This document shows, piece by piece, positions 56,091 to 64,000 of a stretch of DNA of 64,000 bases. The stretch covers positions 338,124-402,123 of the forward strand of contig JAKUCV010004201.1 of NCBI GenBank assembly GCA_028386065.3, written 5' to 3'. The position numbers and the translations under genes were made by a program. This DNA is from Turnera subulata (taxonomy: Eukaryota; Streptophyta; Magnoliopsida; Malpighiales; Passifloraceae). A model generated the notes under the pieces. It saw nothing but the letters and a program-made list of their open reading frames with translations. It had not been told where the DNA came from and searched no databases. Position 1 is the stretch's first letter. Each line of letters opens with the position of its first letter.

Positions 56091-59000
56091 TTACAGAGTC
56101 CAATTCCAGGAACAATATCCGTGCCAACAGTTACAGTTATCTGTTCTATGATTGTACAGACCCGGCTGCGTAACAGGAAAGAGAAGCCACAGGAAGGTCA
56201 CCATTCCAGCTACAAATGCCAGAAACACGATCCCTCCTGCTTCAACAACAGACTAAGGTTGAGATCCAACTTGGACAGCAATGCGATTTCAGTGGGATAA
56301 ACGAACCAATAGCCAAGTAAGAATGAAGCATTTTTTCAAAGTAGGAAGACTTCAGCAAGTACATGATCCCAATTGCAAACTTATACAAAGCATACAAAAT
56401 GAATCATCATGGCATCAAAGCAGAAAACTATAAATAAAATATTATTCAAAACATTGGTTCCAATTTCATCAATCACTTGATCACATGCATGCCCATCTTT
56501 GTTCAAACAGCATGACAGTCAACAGAAACATTATTCATACACAGAAAGCAAACATAAACATGCCAAGCAGGTCCATGAATTCATTAAAGAGGGGAAAAGA
56601 AAACACAAGAGACACAAATCTAGCCACCAGGACAATATTACTGGTGACAGGTCCTAGCTTTCCTCTGTATGTGTGACTGGATATATACCACAAGTACCAC
56701 TGAGGCAACAAACCTACCCAATACTTGGAACTTTTAAAAGACAAATAATCTCAGTTGAATTCACTAAAACTGCAACCCAAGGAGGAAAGCTGAAGCTCCA
56801 CTATTGTGTAAAATTCCAGTTGAAATATGCAACAAACAATAGGCCAAAACTGAAATAGCAGCAAAACAATGCACCGGAATGTCTAAAGGTATGCTTGAAA
56901 TTGGTAGCATGAAATTTAACTTGTATACCTCTCCTCCTAGCAAACAGCACAGGTAGTCCCATATGGTTGCAAAATATGTGAGCAACTAATGGAGCGAGAA
57001 GATGTCCTGCACACATGCATGAATAGATAAGATGGAATATTATCAGAAGAAGTCCAAAATAAAGTGGTTTCCGTGCAACTAATATACTTTCAACCACTTG
57101 GACAAACAAGGGGAAAAAAAGAGTAGATAAAAGACTTCCCTAAAGAAACTATTGGAAAGCATATAAATTTTGTAGACGATAGATTTGTGTAGTTGAGATT
57201 AGAGTCCCAAATAGACATAATTAGCCATAAGCATAGAGATTATAATAGGATTAGGTATTGATTGATCATGCTTGAAGCATGGCCCAACACAGAAGAAGGC
57301 ATATTTGACAACCTCTCTTTGTGAGATTGAGATGGGAACCACGGGTTTTTGAGGATATATGCAGGGTTTTTGAGGATATATGTTGCATATCCAAATAAAG
57401 ATGTTATAGTGCATATTAGCATTTATTTGGCCTGGAGTCCATCCCATAGACATTGTAGATACCCTCTCCCACATACTATCTGGGACTTAATTCACATAAT
57501 ACTCTAATCTCTGGGCAGATAGTTTCTACTCAAAATCGGACATACGTCATGGAAGTTTCCCTTTCCCGGACATACATATCTAGCGTGCTCACCTCTTTCT
57601 GTCATACAAATATATTACTTACACTACAAATATACATCTTCCTCAGCACCACGCCTTCCTTTCATTAAGGGTGCCAAGTTTCCACTCCAGATGAGACTAC
57701 CAATTTCATTGCAGCACCAGCCCACACCCCACCCCACCCGCCACTCAAACAAAGGCTGCCTGCTCTTTCTCACCTGTGTGTACTACCCAAGAAACCTCTA
57801 ACATTTCACCTTTCGCTTAACAACTATCTTTAGGTCTACAAATTTCATTCCAACTCAAGAATGAATGTCACACAGATGAGTAAAGATATTTTATAATGTT
57901 ATCATTACGAAGTCACCCGCTCACAGACATAAGGAAGCAAGATATAGATAAGCATCTAGGCGTCAACAATAACAAATTCTGTTTTCGTACCTCAACACCA
58001 ATAGTAAGCGACAAGCTATTTTAATCAGTACAAGTTGGTTCCGGAATCGCCGTCGTTTCCACTATAACACCGATCTTCATATTACCAAAAGCAATAACGT
58101 GCAACTTGTCTTATGGCCACAAAAGAAATAGCGTGCCAATGTTTTAATGGCCACAAAAGAAATAGCATGCCGATGTTAAATATGATCTACCGATTGTTTT
58201 CCTCCACATTTTAATTCTTTAGGATCTTGAATCTCATAATTAGAAACCTAGTCTTGCAACTGATATTCTCTCTTAGTATAGAAGGATCAAAATCACAGAC
58301 CAAACATAAAAATTACAAACTTCAACGAAAAGTTAAATATGCCACTGATACACAGTTAGCTCCATTGAAGAAAAATATGCCATATGAACCTTTTAGAAAC
58401 TAGTAACAGGCCGTTAACAACATGAGCAAAATAAACATATTTCTTGTTTATGGCAAACCATGACTCACCTGTTCTAATGAAAAGAAAAGAAGCATATGCA
58501 CCAAAAATAACAGTGTACCCAAGCTGGAGACCTGAAAAATACACATATAAATTCAAACCAAAGACATTTAACATCTAGAAGACTTGTTTCTAAATTGATG
58601 GAGGGGGGGGGTTTGGGGTAGACCAGCAAATTGTGTAAAACCACAAAGGAAGTTATTTTAACTCAAAGAACAAGGAGAAGAGAATACCTACGATCATGGA
58701 GGCCTTGAGAAAGCTGTAGTTCTGACGAGTGTAGACCTCCATCCAATGGTTTAAATGTGCTTCACAATAAATGGTAATACTATGTTGCATTAATATCATG
58801 TTTCTTGACATTTACATATAAGTAGAAGTACAGGGAAACCAGATTATCAGACTTTCATTCTCAAAAAAAAAAAAGATAATCAGACTTTCAAGTTAAATAC
58901 TCAGCTGGAAAAACAAAAACTTATTCTAACTGATATGTTGTGATACAGAATGGCTTCAGCTATAAGAGTAAATGTTTGGATGGGGGAGGCAATATGCCAG

Positions 59001-60627
59001 CATAAACGAATATCGTATTTCCCACCCAAACCATTTACATTTAATCAAATAGAATTTAATAACTCGAATTTTTCAAAATTAACAAAAGAAAGAGACTTCA
59101 ATTATGAGTACAATCCACTCTTCACGTACTTCTAATGATCTCCCCTAAAAGGAACGCATAGTTTAAAAAGGAAAATACACCACTTAAGAAAGATGTGTGT
59201 GTCTATTAATGTATATAAACTTACCCAAGCTGAAGAGAACAGGGCAGAGAAAAATTACACTGTAGATCTTGAAACCTCCACAGAGGAGTAATGGTATCAT
59301 ACATGCTCTAAACACTAATTCCTCTGTCAGTGGAGCCTGTACATCAGAATGTCAAGGAACAATATGAAGGTAAACCACAGCATTCAGTCTTTCAGTTTAC
59401 AAATTTCCAACTAAGGAAAGAACAATTAATCATGCACATATATGTAATAACCACAGGAAACTGTTACGATGAACAGCCTGTGTTTAGAAAAATAATCAGC
59501 CGACAGTGTCTAATATTCTTCATTTTCTACAGTAAATTAAATGCAAAACTGTCATTTAACATGAAAGAAACGCCTAATTGAATTTAGAGTTACTCAAACT
59601 GGAAGAATTAGATATACAATAATCTTTTCCTGAGAACCCAGAGTGAACTATATCATTAGCAAATACTGGCAGCAAAAACTCTGTGCATTTACCATCTGTT
59701 TCATCCACTCCACTAACACCCACAATAGATTCTCAAGACTGGAGAAATCGCTTGAATATAAGGTAAATATAAGTTAAATGTTAATTGGTAAACAAACTTA
59801 CAACAACATAATTGCGCCAGGCCAAAACACTGGAGGCACTGGAGGATACCCTGGCACAGAAATCGACCACGAAATCTTTGAAAATGTCAAAGGAAACGGT
59901 TCCTCCCTCAGTGAGACGCTCTCTGAAATAAGTCACCAACGACAATGACTTGAGGACGAAGGATCCAGTGTACATTAGGCAAGTCAGCGAGAGAGGAAAG
60001 ACCGCAGCTTCCCACTGTTTCATGACATAAAAAAAATTGCATTTTCAGCGCCCAAATTTAGCAGTTAATCACACCCCCTCTCTCTGTTTTTTTGTTTCCC
60101 CCCAAATCTGCAGACCATTCAAGAATATAAAGGGAAATAATTACCATGTGCAAAAGAAACACTTCTTCCTGCCACAAGCAGGCAGACACACACACACACA
60201 CACACACACACGATGAAACAACAAGGCAAGGCCACTAGTAGTAAAGAAGAAATTACTTACAAGATGATCCAATCGAATTCCATAAACACCAAGCAAGATG
60301 GAGGCGTCCCTGCTACCAATCTATAACGCATAAAAAAGAAGCAAATATTATTATGGAGTAGCTGTGGGTAAGCTTTCTAATTTGGAAGAAACGAAAATCA
60401 GAGAGAGAGGAGGTTACTGGGAGGATGAGAGCACATAGAAGGATGGAGACGACTGAGGAGACGGCGGCGCAAATGAAGCGTCGGATGAAGAATTCGTTGA
60501 GGGAGGAAGGGGCGCGGAGGCGGAAGATGAGGACAGGAGCATAGAGGATTGCGACGTAGAAGAAAGCCATTGCCAGGCAGGACACCACCGCCACTGGCTT
60601 CGACAATGCCGCTTCTCGATGATCCAT
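56091..60627 (-). CDS. RCE1: CAAX prenyl protease 2 (RCE1/FACE2), eight exons
   Basis: Exons (minus): 60418-60627, 60261-60320, 59802-60014, 59225-59336, 58688-58759, 58469-58531, 56929-57006, 56091-56236. Introns are GT-AG and phases join to 317 aa, close to the family length. The enzyme is an ER membrane glutamyl endopeptidase that removes the last three residues of prenylated CAAX proteins. The ABI-family catalytic motifs are present: TEELVFRACMIP (EExxxR), LFSLAHLNH (FxxxH) and AHIFCNHMGLP (HxxxN/D). Several hydrophobic membrane segments occur (for example AMAFFYVAILYAPVLIF and YTVIFGAYASFLF). The tail FLWLLFPVTQPGLYN and CNCWHGYCSWN is typical of plants. The ATG at 60627 (MDHREAALSK) is used; the frame stays open upstream but lacks another ATG. 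Confidence 0.94.
57007..58468 (-). other. RCE1 intron 6
   Basis: 1462-bp intron with small direct duplications: GGGTTTTTGAGGATATATG twice near 57343-57381, and ATGGCCACAAAAGAAATAGC twice near 58112-58170. No gene is seen inside. Confidence 0.55.
60186..60211. repeat. CA microsatellite in RCE1 intron 2
   Basis: Thirteen AC repeats in the intron between exons 2 and 3. Confidence 0.85.
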
Positions 60628-61099
60628 GCTCGGCTCGTCTGGTGCCAAGGACGGAGGAGCGGGAAGAAGCGCCACCCAAGTTAGCGGTGGCGCGACCGTT
60701 GTTGCTGCTGGCTGGGAAAGGTGTGTAGAGTTGGGTTGACCGAGGACACGAATTTGGTGATGACTACTTGGTACTTACTCTTTCTTTAGGGGAGAATCTG
60801 TCCTTTTCCTTTTTAGGAGGGGCTTGCAGTCTTTGCCTTCTGTGTCGTGGGGTTTGGGTGCTTTTACAGCCAAGCCCATCCATCATCATACTGTTCCTTC
60901 AAATATTATATTTGACGTTTTAGAATTATGGTTTTTGTTCCAAAATGCAAGATTAATTGACAATTTAAATAAGCACCACTACTCTATGGCGTAGTGTTAA
61001 CTTTTAAGTTTCATCCAAAGGATTTTGGCTTGGATTTATATTGTGGTTGTGGTCGGGATTTGGTGTGATTATGAATCATATATTTTTAATGAATGTTAA
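60628..61099. promoter_or_regulatory. RCE1 upstream region
   Basis: 5' UTR and promoter of RCE1 on the minus strand. The first ~100 bp are GC-rich, then the sequence turns A/T-rich. No clear TATA box is recognised. Confidence 0.35.
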
Positions 61100-63300
61100 T
61101 TGTATAATTGTGGTATCGAAGCCCAAGACATTACTCAAGGACCTCCTGCTTGGGTAATTTGGTGCATGACGTTGAGATGCATGTTCAGCTGGAAAAGCCG
61201 GATTATGACGATGTGATTTCAGATGTAGAGGGCAAGCTGAAGGATTTGGAGTGTCCTTGTATTCAATCATCTGTGGGAGAAATGGCGTTTGTATGGTCGA
61301 TGGAAGCATGAACTCATTGTGAAAGTCTTAAATAAGCGTGTTGGATATCGTTTCTTACTCAATCACTTGAATAATCTATGAATCCTTCACGTCCATATAC
61401 TTTGGCTGCAATTAGTAATGATATCTTTGTGGTGAATTTTGCTTATGTGGAGGATTACAAAGACAATATTAGCTAGAGGTCCATAGATAGTGGCAGATCT
61501 TACTTGACGATGATGTAATGGCATCCTGGGTTTGATCAGTTTGAGGCATCAATTGATAGGGTGACAACGTGGGTTCACATTTCATATCTTGGTATGGAGT
61601 TCTATGATAATAATATGTTGACACAAGTTGGAAATATGTTGGGTCTTCTCTGCGGGTGGTAGGGCTACACTTTTAGGGGAGAGAGAGCCGAGTTTGCAAA
61701 GATATGCGCATAGGTTGACCTTACCAAGCCACTTCTAGCAAAGTTCGAGATTGGCAGAAGGGTTTGGAGAGTTGAGTACTAGGGACTGCTCATGATTTGC
61801 TTTGGTTGTGGGTTGTACGGTCATAGGTTTGTCCTAATGTGGGTTCCTAGTCGGAGGAGGTTCAAAGGGTGAAACAGGAGCAACAACCCTTAAAACCTTG
61901 TAAATTATCAGGGAGGAACAATTCCAAGAGTGGGGCTTCTAAAGTGCAACAACCTGTGGATTCTAGCAATGTTTTAAGCTTGAAGAGGAGAGTGAGAGAG
62001 TGGATCAAGGTGAGAAACAAGGAAAGAAAAGAGTTAATTCTGCGAGACCTGGATTAGTTAGGAGAACTAGAGGTCAATTGAGTAAGGTCAGGGGAGTAAG
62101 GAAGAGAAAAAAAAAAAGGTATTGTAAGAGTTGTCTCTATGGAGCTGCCAAAGGTGCAAGAGGGAAGTGAAGTGGTGAATATTGGGGATGGGAAGGCTAT
62201 TATGTTTATCTAAAGCTCCATCGAAGGATATTGCCAATGCTGGTAAAGGTTCTCATAACAAGAATAAGAGTTGTGAAGTCAATAATTTCCTTATTTTGCA
62301 TGCTTCAGGTGGTGTGCAAAAGAAAGTGGAGATGACTGCACCATTCTGAAGGTTGTATGCTTTGAAAGGCCATCTGAATCTAACATTCAAAAAGCAAGGA
62401 AGAATAAGGACCAGTGTTTAGTCAATGATGCTAATGTAGGAGAGGATTGTGTGGATGAGGATAGGTAGTTGTTTCTTCTAATACTATTGATCTTAGCATT
62501 GACTGATGCTTTGTACTCTTGCTATATATTTATCATGATGTCCTTCTATATTGGAATTGCCATGGAGCAAAGAGTACATGACTTCATGGTATTTTGAATG
62601 ATCTTCTAAAGATCCATAGCCCAGATTTAGTGGTGCTTTTGGAACCAAAGATTAGTGGGGAGAATGTTAAAGAGGTGGTGTATAAGATGGGCTTGGAATG
62701 GGTTGCTTGTGTGGATGATGATGGTTGGATTATAGGAGAAATTTAAAGATGTAGTGAAGAAAGTGGTGTCAAATAAGAAATAAATTGACTTTGACTATGA
62801 TTTATGGGTGGATGATCATGGGCCATTGATTAAGGAGGGTGAGGTGCAAATAAATAGTAGTATTTTCGAGAGTAAGGTAGTGGGATTTTGTTAGTGATCA
62901 GGAGCAGTAGAATCTTACTGAGTTGCGGAAGTCCTGACCAAAATTGATTTTACAGATGCTCTAGGGGATCATGTGGCTTGGGTAAATGGGAAGAATGACC
63001 AATTCTCTATTGGGACAGCCTATAAGTGTTGGAATGTTAATAAACAAAGGGGAGAGCGTAATATTAGTAGTACATTAGGAAATGGGATGGCCAGCAAAGG
63101 ATTAAGACATTTCTTTGGCTCATGGCTCATGGGCATCTTATGACTAATGATCAAAGAAGAAGGCGTAGAATTGCTAAATGAGATACTTGTCCATTTTGCA
63201 GAGTAGAATGTGAGAGTATTCTACATGATTAAGGGATTGTGAGTAGGCTAAGCAAGTATGGATAGCCAAGTGAAACCAATGATGCTCAGGATCTCTTTTT
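61100..63300 (+). mobile_element. Degenerate LINE lacking most of the reverse transcriptase
   Basis: Frame-broken coding remnants occur in LINE order. 61500-61660 resembles the DUF4283-type ORF1 domain (WHPGFDQFEASIDRV, TWVHISYLGMEFYDNN). 61770-61860 has a zinc knuckle (ICFGCGLYGHR). 62550-62720 has the endonuclease start (YWNCHGA, SPDLVVLLEPKISGEN). 62960-63230 has the zf-RVT tail (FSIGTAYKCW, RIKTFLWLMAHGHLMTND). The central reverse transcriptase is essentially absent, with only about 250 bp between endonuclease and tail. It is inactive. Confidence 0.75.
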
Positions 63301-63478
63301 GCTCTCTTATAAGTGGTTGGAGAAGAATCTTAATAGAGGAGCAGACTGTTGATTTATTTCAAAGATACTAGGGTAACTTTAAAAAAGGAAGAGTAACCTG
63401 TAGCTGCATATCGAGATAATAGAAGGACTAGATCCTCTCCTGGCTGTGGATGTGTGACCTCAGATCCAAACAAGATAG

Positions 63479-63736
63479 TTGAGGTATCAGTTAAAAGAGG
63501 TAATAATACAAGCAAACCAACACCAAGTGGAACTCAAGAAGGTGATGACGCCATTTAGCTTTCTTCAAGGACCAGTCACGAGGGCTCGATTAAAGATGAT
63601 AAAGAATCACATGCTACATTATGCTCAAGCTTGGGTCAATCGGGAATTACAAGAAGATAAGTTGGACAAGTTTGGAGATGAATTTAAAGAGATTCCTAAG
63701 TTTGTGAGCATTTTGAAGGATTCAAGTCAAAAGTAG
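63479..63736 (+). pseudogene. Ty3/gypsy polyprotein tail fragment
   Basis: FLQGPVTRARLKMIKNHMLH is the GPxTRARxK stretch found near the C-terminus of some plant Ty3/gypsy polyproteins. The frame begins without a conserved ATG and ends at a stop at 63734. The following GCCGGAAATTACTATTCA direct repeats (about 63763-63813) are non-coding. Confidence 0.5.
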
Positions 63737-63853
63737 CCGTTTTTCACCGTTCAACCGGAAAGTTACTGTTCACGCCGGAAATTACTATTCACTGCCGGAA
63801 ATTACTATTCATTTTCAGGTTGGAAAATTCACTTTGGAGCTAAAGATTCCCAC

Positions 63854-63908
63854 TAGTGTGGTTGGTGTTAGTGTGGTTGGTGTGGTTGGTGTTAGTGTGG
63901 TTGGTGTG
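63854..63908 (+). repeat. GTGTGGTTG minisatellite
   Basis: Direct repeats of TAGTGTGGTTGGTGT and its shorter form GTGGTTGGTGT near the right edge. Confidence 0.8.
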
Positions 63909-64000
63909 CATTAAAGAAAACAAAAGATGATTAGTGCTTGTTTAGTGCTTGTATTTAAAATTCAATCCTTTGCTTTTTGGCTTCTATAAAAGCCAACAAT

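Noticed and set aside
56764..56880. Alternative last RCE1 exon in intron 7 (frame ending FLLGLQF)
   Set aside because: The exon at 56091-56236 gives the conserved plant RCE1 C-terminus, so the intronic frame is likely chance.
56091..60627. Identification as a GPI transamidase subunit
   Set aside because: Early hydrophobic exons suggested it, but TEELVFR, LFSLAHLNH and HIFCNHMG are diagnostic of RCE1.

Overview
This is about 64 kb of nuclear DNA from a flowering plant, most likely a eudicot. The evidence is three spliced or UTR-intron host genes of plant type, A/T-rich introns, a nuclear tRNA-Asp cluster and dense plant LTR retrotransposons. I cannot name the species.

Layout. 1-7691: a large Tekay-like (Ty3/gypsy chromovirus-type) LTR element, copy A, on the minus strand and running off the left edge; a solo LTR of the same family is nested inside it. 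7692-10330: an unassigned region, a 175-bp tandem duplication, and a 624-bp poly(A) retroposon inserted into an older inverted relative of itself. 10331-20478: a non-autonomous Helitron built of ~460-bp tandem units and split by two solo LTRs, one of them holding an assembly gap. 20479-26722: promoter and five exons of a purple acid phosphatase. 27250-36470: a decayed repeat, then a decayed chromodomain-containing Ty3/gypsy element that itself carries a probable solo LTR and a hAT element. 36471-43600: a LITTLE ZIPPER (ZPR3-like) gene in a long intergenic stretch. 43601-52729: element B, a younger, nearly complete copy of the family at the left edge. 54318-55623: a recent tandem duplication carrying two intact and two interrupted tRNA-Asp genes. 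56091-60627: an eight-exon RCE1/FACE2 CAAX prenyl protease gene on the minus strand. 61100-64000: a degenerate LINE and a Ty3/gypsy tail.

The most unusual system is the family represented by A and B. Its LTRs (2.5-3.5 kb), primer-binding site and polypurine tract are of Tekay type, but the interior has no gag-pol. It carries two genes in antisense orientation to the element. One encodes a 125-aa basic, nuclear-type protein. The other encodes a 227-aa protein whose C-terminal half resembles the start of a LINE AP-endonuclease. Both frames are intact and equal in length in the two copies, at about 79% and 82% amino-acid identity, and each has a conserved TATA box. The LTRs also carry arrays of short hairpins whose stems change by compensating substitutions, and a separate conserved pair of hairpins near the LTR 3' end. 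Coordinates, motifs and splice sites were read by eye; family names come from remembered motifs and were not checked by any search.
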